A stretch of DNA of 14,187 nt. It comes from Clostridia bacterium (lineage in GTDB: Bacteria; Bacillota; Clostridia; Christensenellales; Aristaeellaceae). The first letter of the stretch is position 1, and each line of letters begins with the position of its first letter. The notes beneath the pieces are model-generated. The model worked only from the letters and a program-made list of their open reading frames with translations. It was not told the origin of the DNA and ran no database searches. The DNA lies in assembly GCA_016297535.1 (NCBI GenBank), contig JAEDGL010000053.1, positions 1 through 14,187 on the forward strand, given 5' to 3'. The position numbers and the translations under genes are program-made. Below are positions 6,488 to 14,187 of the stretch, in pieces.

Positions 6488-8215
6488 TTACTTGAGCAGC
6501 TCCTGCGCGGAAGCGGTCAGGCTGGTCAGAAGCGCCCTGGCCTTGGCCTCCTCCCGGTCGTTTACGTTTACATACAGCTTGATCTTGGGCTCGGTGCCGC
6601 TGGGGCGCACGCACACAAAGTGTCCGCCCTCCATGGCAAAGTAGAGCACATCGCTTTCGGGATAATCCAGCCTGTTCACCTTGCCCGTAGCCACCTCGGT
6701 TTCGGTGCCGCGCTGGATGTCCAGAATGCGCTTTACCTTTACGCCGCCGATTTCGGTGGGCGGGTTGTTGCGGATGCGGGTCATAATCTCGCCCATCACC
6801 TTCAGGCCGTCGATGCCGGGCAGGGTGGTGGATTCCACATGCTCCAGATAGTAGCCGTAGGTAGCGAAGATTTCGGCCATCACATCGGTCAGGGTTTTGC
6901 CCTGGGTGGAATAATAGGCCGCGGCCTCGGCAATCAGCAGGGAGGCGTTCACGCCGTCCTTGTCGCGCACGAAGGTGCTGCTGAGGAAGCCGTAGCTTTC
7001 CTCAAAGCCAAACAGGAAGGTATGCGCGCCGGTATCCTGGAACTGCTGGATCTTTTCGCCGATAAACTTGAAGCCGGTGAGGGTATCGTAGATAGCCACG
7101 CCAAAGGCGTCGCAGATGGCATGCGCCAGCTCCGTGGACACGATGGATTTGACCACCGCGCCGTTTGCGGGCAGCGTTCCCTGCGCCTTTTTGGAAGACA
7201 GGATGTAGTACAGCATCAGGCAGCCGATCTGGTTGCCGGTAAGCAGCTTGAAGGAGCCGTCCTTTTCGCGCACGGCCACGCCCAGGCGGTCGCAGTCCGG
7301 GTCGGTGCCGAAGATGGCGTCCGCGCCCACCTCGTTGGCCAGCTTGATGGCCAGGGTAAAGGCGGCGGGATCCTCGGGGTTGGGCACCCTGACGGTGGAG
7401 AAGTTGGGATCGGGATCCTCCTGCTCCTTGACCACGCTCACATTGGTAATGCCGATTTCCTTCAGGATGCGGCGCACGGGCACATTGCCGCTGCCATGGA
7501 TGGGCGTGTAGACGATTTTCAGGTTCCTGCCTACCTCGGCCACCACCTCGGGGTTGATGGACAGGGTTTTGACCAGCGCGATGTAGTCATCATCCACCTC
7601 GGCGTTGCCGATGATGTGCAGCAGGCCGCAGGCCCTGGCCTCCTCCTCGGTGATGCGTTTGGCCTGGGTAAAGGTGAGGGCGTTGATCTTGGCGGTAACG
7701 GCGGCTGCGGCTTCCGGACCCAGCTGGGCGCCATCCTCGCCGTACACCTTGTAGCCGTTGTACTGGGGCGGATTGTGGCTGGCGGTGATTACCACGCCCG
7801 CCTTGGCCTTGAGATGGCGCACGCCGAAGGAGAGCAGCGCCACGGGACGCAGCGCGTCGAACAGGTAGGTTTTGATGCCGTTGGCGCACAGCACCAGCGC
7901 GGTTTCCAGCGCAAACTCGGTGCTCATGCGGCGGCTGTCGTAGCCGATGACCACGCCGCGCTCCCGGTTGGCGGCGTCCTCTTCAATCAGATAATCCGCC
8001 AGGCCCTGCGTGGCGCGGCGAACGGTGTACACGTTCATGCGGTTCATGCCCGCGCCCAGCACGCCGCGCATACCGGCGGTGCCAAAGCTGAGGTCGCGGT
8101 AGAAACGATCCTCGATTTCCTTTTCATCGTTGGCGATGGCTTTCAGATCGGCAATGGTGGCTTCATCGCTGGCAAACGCATTCAGCCATGCTTCGTAGTT
8201 CTCACGATAGGCCAT
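6488..8215 (-). CDS. pgcA: Phospho-sugar mutase (alpha-phosphoglucomutase, PgcA type)
   Basis: This 575-residue member of the alpha-D-phosphohexomutase superfamily interconverts hexose 6- and 1-phosphates, most likely glucose in this subfamily. It feeds UDP-glucose, glycogen and wall polymer synthesis in the cytoplasm. The four active-site loops are present in order: phosphoserine loop TASHNP (Ser146), metal loop DPDCDR (Asp305, 307, 309), sugar loop GFEESYG (403-409) and phosphate loop RPSGTEPK (537-544). Length and motifs fit the Bacillus PgcA/YhxB group; phosphomannomutase activity is possible. The start is ATG 8215, with GAGGTG 6 bases upstream. A GTG at 8224 overlaps that site and is less likely. 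The metal loop has Cys308 where Ala is common, a mild variant. It has a strong promoter at 8269-8297. Confidence 0.93.
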   Translation of the reverse strand: MAYRENYEAWLNAFASDEATIADLKAIANDEKEIEDRFYRDLSFGTAGMRGVLGAGMNRMNVYTVRRATQGLADYLIEEDAANRERGVVIGYDSRRMSTEFALETALVLCANGIKTYLFDALRPVALLSFGVRHLKAKAGVVITASHNPPQYNGYKVYGEDGAQLGPEAAAAVTAKINALTFTQAKRITEEEARACGLLHIIGNAEVDDDYIALVKTLSINPEVVAEVGRNLKIVYTPIHGSGNVPVRRILKEIGITNVSVVKEQEDPDPNFSTVRVPNPEDPAAFTLAIKLANEVGADAIFGTDPDCDRLGVAVREKDGSFKLLTGNQIGCLMLYYILSSKKAQGTLPANGAVVKSIVSTELAHAICDAFGVAIYDTLTGFKFIGEKIQQFQDTGAHTFLFGFEESYGFLSSTFVRDKDGVNASLLIAEAAAYYSTQGKTLTDVMAEIFATYGYYLEHVESTTLPGIDGLKVMGEIMTRIRNNPPTEIGGVKVKRILDIQRGTETEVATGKVNRLDYPESDVLYFAMEGGHFVCVRPSGTEPKIKLYVNVNDREEAKARALLTSLTASAQELLK

Positions 8216-8268
8216 GGGCAGCACCTCATTCTTTTTTTAATCTCCATTTGGAAACTCAACCAGTATTC

Positions 8269-8297
8269 ATTATATACCATTTTTCACCGCTTTGCAA
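8269..8297 (-). promoter_or_regulatory. Promoter of the phospho-sugar mutase gene
   Basis: On the minus strand, TTGCAA (8292-8297), 17 bases, then TATAAT (8269-8274). Its -35 is 29 bases from the -35 of the divergent serine hydrolase promoter, so the two could compete or share a regulator. The leader is about 48 bases. Confidence 0.7.
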
Positions 8298-8326
8298 TAA
8301 CGGCAGCCCGGTGCGCCGCTGCGGGA

Positions 8327-8354
8327 TTGACAGCTTTTGTCCATGCACTATAAT
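8327..8354 (+). promoter_or_regulatory. Consensus promoter of the serine hydrolase gene
   Basis: Perfect TTGACA (8327-8332), a 16-base spacer and perfect TATAAT (8349-8354). This is the best match to consensus in the window. It suggests constitutive expression, with a short leader of about 26 bases. Confidence 0.75.
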
Positions 8355-8386
8355 GAAAGCAGCCTGCCAGAAAGGAAGAGGATGAA

Positions 8387-9586
8387 ATGCGGCGGCTGTG
8401 GATGCTTTTGTGCCTTTTGTGCCTGCCCCTGTGCGCCCTGGCGCAGGAGGAGGAGCTGGATACGCTGTTTGCGCAGTTTCACACGCTGGGGGCCAGCGTA
8501 GCCGTTTTTCAAAACGGAGAGATTACCTATACCCACGTCTATGGCTCGCGCGATCTGCAGGGCAATCCCGTTACGGTGGATACGGCCTTTCAGGTGGGCA
8601 GCATTTCCAAAATGATCTCCAACATCGGCCTGATGCAGCTTTTGGAGGCGAAGGGCCTTTCGCTGGATACGGAGCTGGGCGATGTGCTCGGCTACCCGGT
8701 TCGCCATCCGGATGATCCCCATACGCCCATTACGCTGCGCATGCTCATGACCCATACGGCTGCGCTGCGCGACGGGGGCGATTACACCCGCGCGCTGCAG
8801 GGCGATCCCCTTTTGCTGCAGCAGCTTTTCACCACCCACGCGGGCTGGACGTTTCACGCCGGGGTGCGCCCGGGCACCAAACGATTGTACAGCAATTTTG
8901 GCGGCGGGCTCATCGGCAGCCTCATGGAGCGCATCAGCGGGCAGACGGTGGACGGCTACATGAACGAGCACGTTTTTCAGCCGCTTGGCATTACGGCGGC
9001 GTATCAGGCGGCGCTGCTGCCCGGGGAGACCCTGCTGGCCGATCTGGTGCATATGCCCTCCCGGCGGCTGGCCAAGCGCCTGGCGGATGAAACGCTCCTT
9101 ACCGCCGTGCCGGATGCCGAACGGGATTATGTGTTGACCGCGGGCAAGCTGATCATCTCCGCGCCGGATCTGTGCAGGCTGCTCATCGCCCTGTGCGACG
9201 GCGGCGAAAGCGGCGGCGTGCGCATTTTGTCCGAGCAGGCGGCGCATACAATGGTCCGGGACGGCCTGTTTCTGAATATCATAACCAATGACCAGGTAGA
9301 GGGGCGCACGCTGTACGGCCATGGCGGCAAGGCGCTGGGCATGCTCTGCGCCGCGTATTTTGACCCTTCGGACCGCACCGGCGTGGTCATGCTTACCAAC
9401 GGCTGCAACAACCTGCGCGTGCGAAACGGCGTGGGGCTGCTGGGCCGCCGGGTGCTTACCTGGTGCTACGAGCACATCATCGAGCCCACGCATACGGTGC
9501 TCAGCCCCTACGCGGTAGCGGAATCATCCGGGCCGTTTGGAGCAGGCAGGGCGGCATGGTTGCTTTTGCCGCACAATGTGTTATAA
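8387..9586 (+). CDS. Secreted serine hydrolase, class C beta-lactamase fold
   Basis: This 399-residue protein of the class C beta-lactamase/PBP-like (S12) family has a Sec signal peptide of about 19 residues (MRRLWMLLCLLCLPLCALA, cleavage before QEEE) without a convincing lipobox. The catalytic set is Ser72-Ile-Ser-Lys75 (SxxK), Tyr168-Ser-Asn170 (YxN) and His312-Gly-Gly314 in place of KTG. LMTHTAAL (120-127) is the usual family segment. The HGG third motif is common in esterases and D-amino peptidases of this family, so antibiotic hydrolysis should not be inferred. It may act on peptidoglycan-type peptides or esters outside the membrane. The ATG is preceded by AAAGGAAGAGG. The C-terminal ~30 residues (from HTVLSPYAVA) look like non-domain sequence and run into the trkA promoter. 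Confidence 0.88.
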   Translation: MRRLWMLLCLLCLPLCALAQEEELDTLFAQFHTLGASVAVFQNGEITYTHVYGSRDLQGNPVTVDTAFQVGSISKMISNIGLMQLLEAKGLSLDTELGDVLGYPVRHPDDPHTPITLRMLMTHTAALRDGGDYTRALQGDPLLLQQLFTTHAGWTFHAGVRPGTKRLYSNFGGGLIGSLMERISGQTVDGYMNEHVFQPLGITAAYQAALLPGETLLADLVHMPSRRLAKRLADETLLTAVPDAERDYVLTAGKLIISAPDLCRLLIALCDGGESGGVRILSEQAAHTMVRDGLFLNIITNDQVEGRTLYGHGGKALGMLCAAYFDPSDRTGVVMLTNGCNNLRVRNGVGLLGRRVLTWCYEHIIEPTHTVLSPYAVAESSGPFGAGRAAWLLLPHNVL

Positions 9587-9587
9587 T
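9560..9587 (+). promoter_or_regulatory. Promoter of the trkA-trkH operon, overlapping the upstream stop
   Basis: An extended -10, TGTTATAAT (9579-9587), sits 16 bases after a weak TTGCTT (9560-9565). The TATAAT includes the TAA stop of the serine hydrolase gene. No terminator is seen between the genes, so trkA may be read both from here and by read-through. The leader is about 50 bases. Confidence 0.6.
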
Positions 9588-9644
9588 ATCAAATTGTCTT
9601 CGGATTTTTTTCTTTTGCGAAAGCTGTTTTCGGAGGAATGATTC

Positions 9645-11009
9645 ATGCGAATTATTGTTGTCGGCGACGGCAAGGTAGGGCACACTCTGGCCGAAAACCT
9701 GGCCAGAGAGGCTCACGACGTCGTTGTTGTTGACAAGAATGACGAGGCGCTTCGCCGCTGCGAGGATACGCTGGATGTGATGTGCGTACGCGGCAACGGC
9801 GCGACGGCCGCCACCCTGATGGAGGCGGGCGTGGACAAGGCGGATATCCTGATCGCCACCACCGCCAGCGATGAAACCAATATGCTCTGCTGCCTGATGG
9901 GCAAGCGCCTTGGCGCCCAGTACACCATCGCCCGCATCCGCGATCCGGAGTATAACAACAGCCTCAATCTATTGCAGCGTGAAATGGGGATCGATCTGGC
10001 CACCAACCCGGAGCGCGGCACCGCAAGTGAAATTGCGCGTCTGCTGCGCTTCCCTTTTGCCAGCAACATCGATACCTTTGCCAAGGGGCGCGTGGAGGTG
10101 GTGGAGTTCCGCGCGCACGAGAACGATGTGATGGTGGGCCTGCCCCTGCACCAGGTCAATAAAAAAATGCACGGCCTTCCGCAGGTGCTCTACGCCGCTG
10201 TGGAGCGCGGCGGGCAGGTGTTTATCCCCAACGGCAACTTTGTCATCCACCCCGAGGACCGCGTGTTTGTGGCGGCGGATATGGTTACCATTACCGCCTA
10301 TTTCCGCGCGCTTGGCAGGGACACCCTCAAGGTAAAGAACGTGCTGCTGCTGGGCGGCGGGCGGATCAGCTTTTATCTGGCCAAGGTGCTTACCTCCATG
10401 GGCATTCACGTATCCATGACGGAGATTGACGAAAAGAAGGCGGCAATGCTGAGCGAGGCGCTGCCGGATGTCAACGTCATTTTTGGCGACGGCACCGACC
10501 AGGAGCTGCTGGAGCAGGAGGGCCTGCAGCAGATGGACGCCTTTGTGGCGCTGAGCAACCGCGACGAGGAAAACCTGATGACCGGCCTGTACGCCGTGCG
10601 CAAGGGCGTGCCCAAGGTGATTGTGAAAAACAGCCACCTGGCCTATGCCGACGTCATCAGCGATATGGGGCTGGACTGCGTCGTCAGCCCCAAGGATATC
10701 ACCTGCGCCAACATCCTGCGCTATGTACGCGCGCGCGACAACGCCACCGGCACCAAGGTGGAGCGCCTGTACAAGCTGGTGGGCGGCAAGGCCGAGGCCA
10801 TGGAGTTTATCGCCCGCGCCAGCGACCCCTATACCGGCATTCCGCTCAAGGATCTCAAGGTGCGTCCCGGCACGCTGATTGCGGTAATCGTGCGCAAGGG
10901 ACAGGTGATCGTTCCCTTTGGTAACGACCACATCGAGGCGGGAGACAGCGTGGTGGTGGTGGCCTGTGAAAACGGCATCAGCGATCTGAATGAGGTTATC
11001 CGCAAATGA
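9645..11009 (+). CDS. trkA: Trk potassium uptake regulatory subunit TrkA
   Basis: This 454-residue cytoplasmic nucleotide-binding subunit gates the TrkH potassium channel. It has the full tandem layout: TrkA_N (about 1-120), TrkA_C (about 140-220), TrkA_N (about 230-350) and TrkA_C (about 370-450). The first Rossmann motif is intact (VGDGKVG, Gly7, Gly9, Gly12), with Asp30 at the end of strand 2 for NAD(H) ribose contact. The second reads LLGGGRIS (236-242 region), with Ser242 at the last glycine, so the second site may bind differently or be structural. GGAGG (9632-9636) is 8 bases before the ATG. The last codon overlaps the trkH start by ATGA, implying translational coupling and matched subunit amounts. 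Confidence 0.95.
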   Translation: MRIIVVGDGKVGHTLAENLAREAHDVVVVDKNDEALRRCEDTLDVMCVRGNGATAATLMEAGVDKADILIATTASDETNMLCCLMGKRLGAQYTIARIRDPEYNNSLNLLQREMGIDLATNPERGTASEIARLLRFPFASNIDTFAKGRVEVVEFRAHENDVMVGLPLHQVNKKMHGLPQVLYAAVERGGQVFIPNGNFVIHPEDRVFVAADMVTITAYFRALGRDTLKVKNVLLLGGGRISFYLAKVLTSMGIHVSMTEIDEKKAAMLSEALPDVNVIFGDGTDQELLEQEGLQQMDAFVALSNRDEENLMTGLYAVRKGVPKVIVKNSHLAYADVISDMGLDCVVSPKDITCANILRYVRARDNATGTKVERLYKLVGGKAEAMEFIARASDPYTGIPLKDLKVRPGTLIAVIVRKGQVIVPFGNDHIEAGDSVVVVACENGISDLNEVIRK

Positions 11010-12460
11010 ACAAAAAACTGATCATCCATCTGCTGGGCGCGATCCTGCTGATCGAGGCGCTGGCGATGGCGCCGTCGCTGGCCATTTCGCTGCTCTATGG
11101 CGACGGCGACTGGCTTGCCCTGCTGCTTCCCATGGGCATTCTGACCCTGCTGGGCACCCCGGCGTGGCTGATGGTGCGGCCCGAGGCCGGCAGCAACCTT
11201 CGCGCCCGCGAGGGCTTTGTAACCGTGGCGCTGGCGTGGATTCTGCTAAGCCTGTTCGGCGCGCTGCCCTTTGTGTTCAGCGGCGTGATTCCCGATTACG
11301 TGGGCGCGGTTTTCGAGGCCGTCAGCGGCTTTACCACCACGGGCGCCACCGTGCTTGAAAGCTTTGAGGGCCTGCCGCGCGGGATCATGTTCTGGCGCAG
11401 CTTTACCCACTGGATCGGCGGCATGGGCGTGCTGGTGCTGACGCTGGCGCTGCTGCCCAAAATGACCGGCCGCACCTCCCACCTGATGCGCGCCGAAAGC
11501 CCCGGCCCTTCCTTTAGCAAAATTTTGCCCAAGCTGGGCGACAGCGCCAAGATTCTCTACCTCATCTACGGCGCGCTTACCCTGCTGGAATTTGTGCTGC
11601 TCATGGTTCCCGGCGGCATGAACGCCTACGACGCGGCCATCCACGCCATGGGCACGGCGGGCACGGGCGGCTTCAGCAACTACGGCCTCAGCGTGGGCGC
11701 GTTTGACAGCGCGACGGTGGATATCATCATTACCGTGTTTATGGTGATTTTCGGCATGAACTTTGCGCTGCTTTTCCGCATGCTGGTGGGCGATTGGAAA
11801 AGCGTGTGGAAAAGCGAGGAGCTGCGCTGGTATTTGAGCATTTACCTGCTGTCCACGCTGTTTATCTCCGGCATGATTGCGCCCCGGTACGGCGGCTTCT
11901 GGACCGCCCTGCGCTACGGATCGTTCCAGACGGCCACCATTATGAGCACCACCGGCTACGCCACCGCCAACTTTGATTTGTGGCCGCAGGCCGTGCGGAT
12001 GCTTCTGGTGATCCTGATGTTTGTAGGCTCGTGCGCGGGCTCCACGGCGGGCGGCATCAAGGTGGTGCGCGTGGCGCTTTTGTGCAAGATCGGCCGCCGC
12101 GAGATCCGCCGCACCTTCCAGCCGCGCAAAATGCAGGTGGTGCGCTTTGAGGGCAAGGGCGTGGAGGAAAGCATGCTGATGCAGGTATCCTCCTTTCTGA
12201 TCGTTTACGTGCTGCTGGTTATGGTGGGCGCGTTTCTCATCTCCCTGCAGGGCGCGTATGATTTTACCACCAACCTGACCGCCGCCATCACCGTCATCTG
12301 CAATGTGGGTCCCGGCCTTGGCGCAGTGGGCCCGGCGGGCAACTTTGCCGGATACAACGGCTTTTCCAAGATGGTGCTCAGCCTGCTTATGCTCTGCGGC
12401 CGTCTGGAGCTGTTCCCCATTCTGGCGCTGTTCCACCCGGCCATCTGGAAAAAGGGATAA
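11006..12460 (+). CDS. trkH: Trk potassium uptake channel subunit TrkH
   Basis: This 484-residue K+-translocating membrane subunit of the SKT superfamily (TrkH/KtrB) has four membrane-pore-membrane repeats. All four filter segments are visible: GFTTTGAT (108-115), MGTAGTGGF (215-223), MSTTGYAT (313-320) and CNVGPGLG (432-439). The intramembrane-loop segment GSCAGSTAGGIKVVR (341-355) and the closing GRLELFPIL (465-473) are also typical. The length matches bacterial TrkH. The ATG overlaps the trkA stop by four bases, and it has no separate strong ribosome site, fitting coupling to trkA. Cells use the complex for K+ uptake, turgor and pH balance. An intrinsic terminator follows 5 bases after the stop. 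Confidence 0.95.
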   Translation: MNKKLIIHLLGAILLIEALAMAPSLAISLLYGDGDWLALLLPMGILTLLGTPAWLMVRPEAGSNLRAREGFVTVALAWILLSLFGALPFVFSGVIPDYVGAVFEAVSGFTTTGATVLESFEGLPRGIMFWRSFTHWIGGMGVLVLTLALLPKMTGRTSHLMRAESPGPSFSKILPKLGDSAKILYLIYGALTLLEFVLLMVPGGMNAYDAAIHAMGTAGTGGFSNYGLSVGAFDSATVDIIITVFMVIFGMNFALLFRMLVGDWKSVWKSEELRWYLSIYLLSTLFISGMIAPRYGGFWTALRYGSFQTATIMSTTGYATANFDLWPQAVRMLLVILMFVGSCAGSTAGGIKVVRVALLCKIGRREIRRTFQPRKMQVVRFEGKGVEESMLMQVSSFLIVYVLLVMVGAFLISLQGAYDFTTNLTAAITVICNVGPGLGAVGPAGNFAGYNGFSKMVLSLLMLCGRLELFPILALFHPAIWKKG

Positions 12461-12465
12461 CAAAC

Positions 12466-12493
12466 GCCTGCCGCGAAAACGGCAGGCTTTTTT
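12466..12493 (+). terminator. Intrinsic terminator of trkA-trkH
   Basis: Stem gcctgccg / cggcaggc (12466-12473 and 12480-12487) with loop cgaaaa, then six T residues (12488-12493). It abuts the stop codon of the convergent gene, which starts at 12494. On the minus strand the following sequence (gtttgtt) is only moderately T-rich. Confidence 0.9.
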
Positions 12494-14119
12494 CTATTCA
12501 TCCGCGCCCATGGCGGCGCACAGGCCATCCACCGCGGCGGATACGATGCCGCCCGCATAGCCCGCGCCCTCGCCAATGGGGTACAGCCCGGCGATGGGGC
12601 TTTCGCGGCGCTGGTTTCTAAGCATGCGCAGCGGCGCGGAGGAGCGCGTTTCCGGGGCGGTGAGCAGCGCGTCCGGCCAGTCGAAGCCGTGCAAGCGGCG
12701 GCCCAGCGCAGGCAGGGCGGCGCGCAGGTTATCGGTAACAAAATCGGGCAGGCAGCAACGGATATCGCCCCACTCCACGCCCGGCCGGTAGGTGGGACTT
12801 ACGCTGCCCGCGCCCGTGCTGGCCCGGCCGGCCAGCAGATCGCCTACCCTCTGGCAGGGAGCGCGCAGGCTGCCCGTGGCGGCAAAGGCGGCGCGCTCAA
12901 TGCGGCGCTGAAACGCCACGCCGGCCAGCGCATCGTCGCTGCCAAAATCCTGCGGGCGAACGCCCACCAGCACGGCGGCATTAGCGTTGCGCCCGTCGCG
13001 GGCATGATAGCTCATGCCGTTTACGTTGATTCCGCCCGCCTCGCTGGAGGCGTTGATCACCTGTCCGCCGGGGCACATGCAAAAGGTATACACGCCGCGG
13101 CTGTCCGGGGTGGGCACGTTGAGCTTGTACTCGGCCGGGGGCAGCGCAGGATGACCGTTATCGCGCCCGTACTGCGCGCGGTTGATCTCGCGCTGCAGGT
13201 GCTCGATGCGCACGCCGATGGCAAAGGGCTTGGGCTGCATGGGCAGGCCCAGACCGGCAAGCCACTCATAGGTATCGCGCGCGCTGTGGCCGATGGCCAG
13301 GTACACATCGTCCGTCTCCAGCTCGTCCGGCTGCCGGTTGTACAGAATGCGGGCGGCGGTTACCCGCCCGTTGCGAATGTCCAGCCCGGTCAGCCTGCAG
13401 CCGAAGCGCACCTCCGCGCCCAGGGCGATCAGCTCCCGGCGGGCGTTCACCAGCACCCGGCGCAGCTCGTCCGTGCCGATGTGCGGCTTTTGCGAAAGCA
13501 GAATATCCTCCGGCGCGCCGCAGCGGTACAGGGTTTGCAGCACGGTGCGGATGTGCGGGCTGTTAAGGCCGCAGGTGAGCTTGCCATCCGAAAACGCGCC
13601 CGCGCCGCCCTCGCCAAAAAGCACGTTGCTTTCGGGATCCAGCACGCCGGTGCTTTCCAGCGTCTCGATGTCCCCTGCGCGCTGCTCCACGGGCCGGCCG
13701 CGATCCATCAGCAGCGGCCGCGCCCCGCGCACGGCCAGCGCCAGCGCACAAAACAGTCCCGCAGGCCCCGCGCCAACCACGATGGGGCGCTTGCGATCTG
13801 CGGGCCAGGGCGGCAGGCGAAGGCCAAATACATCCGGCGGCGTTTCCATGCGCCGTGCGGGCAGATAGCCCACCTGATTGGGCCTGAATTTGCGGGCGAT
13901 GGCCTGCTCGGCGGCGTCATCGCTTAAAAGCGCGTCCACCGTAACGGAAAAATGCACGCCGTCCCGGCCGCGCGCGTCCACGCTGCGCTTTTGCAGGCGC
14001 ACCTGCACAATGCGCTCCTCCCGGATGCGCAGCCTTTGCGCGCACAGGCGCCTGAGCATGTTTTCATCCAGGCGGGGAAAATCATCCAACGCAACCACCA
14101 GCTGATGCAGCCGAAGCAT
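12494..14119 (-). CDS. NAD(P)/FAD-dependent oxidoreductase, COG2509 type (function unknown)
   Basis: This 541-residue predicted flavoprotein belongs to the uncharacterised FAD-dependent dehydrogenases (COG2509), recognised by pattern. It has a separate N-terminal domain of about 105 residues, then the FAD Rossmann motif VVGAGPAGLFCALALA (Gly116, Gly118, Gly121). A substrate-domain segment FGEGGAGAFSDGKL (168-181), a cysteine pair in YTFCMCPGG (344-352), and a C-terminal FAD contact GEGAGYAGGIVSAAVDG (516-532) follow. The reaction and partner are unknown; the CxC could be redox-active or structural. The start is ATG 14119, with AGGAGG (14127-14132) 7 bases upstream. The gene is convergent with trkH. 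No promoter is evident in the 38 bases between it and the upstream T-tract, so expression may depend on read-through of the 14158-14184 terminator. Confidence 0.88.
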   Translation of the reverse strand: MLRLHQLVVALDDFPRLDENMLRRLCAQRLRIREERIVQVRLQKRSVDARGRDGVHFSVTVDALLSDDAAEQAIARKFRPNQVGYLPARRMETPPDVFGLRLPPWPADRKRPIVVGAGPAGLFCALALAVRGARPLLMDRGRPVEQRAGDIETLESTGVLDPESNVLFGEGGAGAFSDGKLTCGLNSPHIRTVLQTLYRCGAPEDILLSQKPHIGTDELRRVLVNARRELIALGAEVRFGCRLTGLDIRNGRVTAARILYNRQPDELETDDVYLAIGHSARDTYEWLAGLGLPMQPKPFAIGVRIEHLQREINRAQYGRDNGHPALPPAEYKLNVPTPDSRGVYTFCMCPGGQVINASSEAGGINVNGMSYHARDGRNANAAVLVGVRPQDFGSDDALAGVAFQRRIERAAFAATGSLRAPCQRVGDLLAGRASTGAGSVSPTYRPGVEWGDIRCCLPDFVTDNLRAALPALGRRLHGFDWPDALLTAPETRSSAPLRMLRNQRRESPIAGLYPIGEGAGYAGGIVSAAVDGLCAAMGADE

Positions 14120-14157
14120 ATCAAAACCTCCTGCAGGAGAATGGATTGACGGTATCC

Positions 14158-14184
14158 AAAAACCCCCGCTCCGGGGAGCGGGGG
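14158..14184 (-). terminator. Terminator of a minus-strand gene beyond the window
   Basis: On the minus strand the stem is cccccgctc / gagcggggg around a 4-base loop (14163-14184), followed by five T residues (14158-14162). It should end a gene lying to the right of the window. It may be leaky and let some transcription into the flavoprotein gene 40 bases on. Confidence 0.75.
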
Positions 14185-14187
14185 AAC

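Noticed and set aside
8216..8224. GTG start for the mutase, adding three residues
   Set aside because: This GTG is part of the GAGGTG ribosome site serving the ATG at 8215.
6620..8353. 577-codon open frame on the plus strand opposite the mutase
   Set aside because: It is antisense to a gene with all four catalytic loops intact, and its product is Gly/His/Gln-rich with no motif.
8387..9586. Antibiotic-resistance beta-lactamase
   Set aside because: The fold matches, but the third motif is HGG rather than KTG and no resistance context is present, so only a serine hydrolase of this fold is claimed.
9588..9644. Possible riboswitch (such as a c-di-AMP ydaO type) in the trkA leader
   Set aside because: The leader is only about 50 bases with no conserved riboswitch core or terminator pair.
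11246..12463. Long minus-strand frames opposite trkA and trkH (also 9969-10931) and a plus-strand frame opposite the flavoprotein gene (12689-13927)
   Set aside because: They are shadows of well-identified genes, with skewed His/Gln composition and no initiation signals.
1..14187. A complete undescribed multi-gene defence, mobile or biosynthetic system
   Set aside because: All nine genes fit known families in ordinary small operons. The only unexplained structure is the non-coding repeats reported in the findings.

Overview
This looks like a chromosomal segment of a GC-rich member of the Clostridia (Firmicutes). The evidence is the strong GGAGG-type ribosome binding sites, sigma-A promoters with perfect TATAAT boxes, a membrane-anchored AraC-type sensor-regulator, a DUF5711-like/CvpA pair and a COG2509 flavoprotein. 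The genus is not resolvable from this window. I see nine protein genes and no tRNA, rRNA, CRISPR array, transposase, phage gene or recognisable defence system.

Layout, left to right. (1) 1-268 holds two related structured intergenic repeats facing each other. (2) A two-TM AraC-family regulator on the minus strand (280-2478) is divergent from a plus-strand operon of a DUF5711-like membrane-anchored protein and a CvpA-family membrane protein (2710-4578). (3) 4587-4866, between two convergent genes, holds a third and longer copy of the repeat, flanked by two identical 35-bp hairpins. (4) Two minus-strand genes follow: a MATE transporter (4880-6274) and a PgcA-type phosphohexomutase (6488-8215). 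They are separated by a row of four hairpins and a separate MATE promoter. (5) Divergent from the mutase is a secreted class C beta-lactamase-fold serine hydrolase (8387-9586). A trkA-trkH potassium uptake operon follows (9645-12460), and its likely promoter overlaps the hydrolase stop codon. (6) Convergent with trkH is an uncharacterised COG2509 FAD-dependent dehydrogenase (12494-14119), preceded by the terminator of a gene outside the window.

Functionally this is mostly housekeeping and envelope physiology. TrkA gates TrkH for K+ uptake, the mutase supplies glucose-1-phosphate for sugar-nucleotide and envelope polymer synthesis, MATE exports small molecules, and the serine hydrolase acts outside the membrane. 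The AraC sensor may control the divergent DUF5711-like/cvpA operon (inference), since no sugar ABC transporter, the usual partner of such regulators, is in view.

No complete new multi-gene system is visible. The most unusual signal is non-coding: a family of modular, multi-hairpin intergenic elements (1-~152, 164-268, 4628-4825). They have inverted-repeat-like ends and paired stem changes between copies, and one copy sits symmetrically between two identical 35-bp hairpins.
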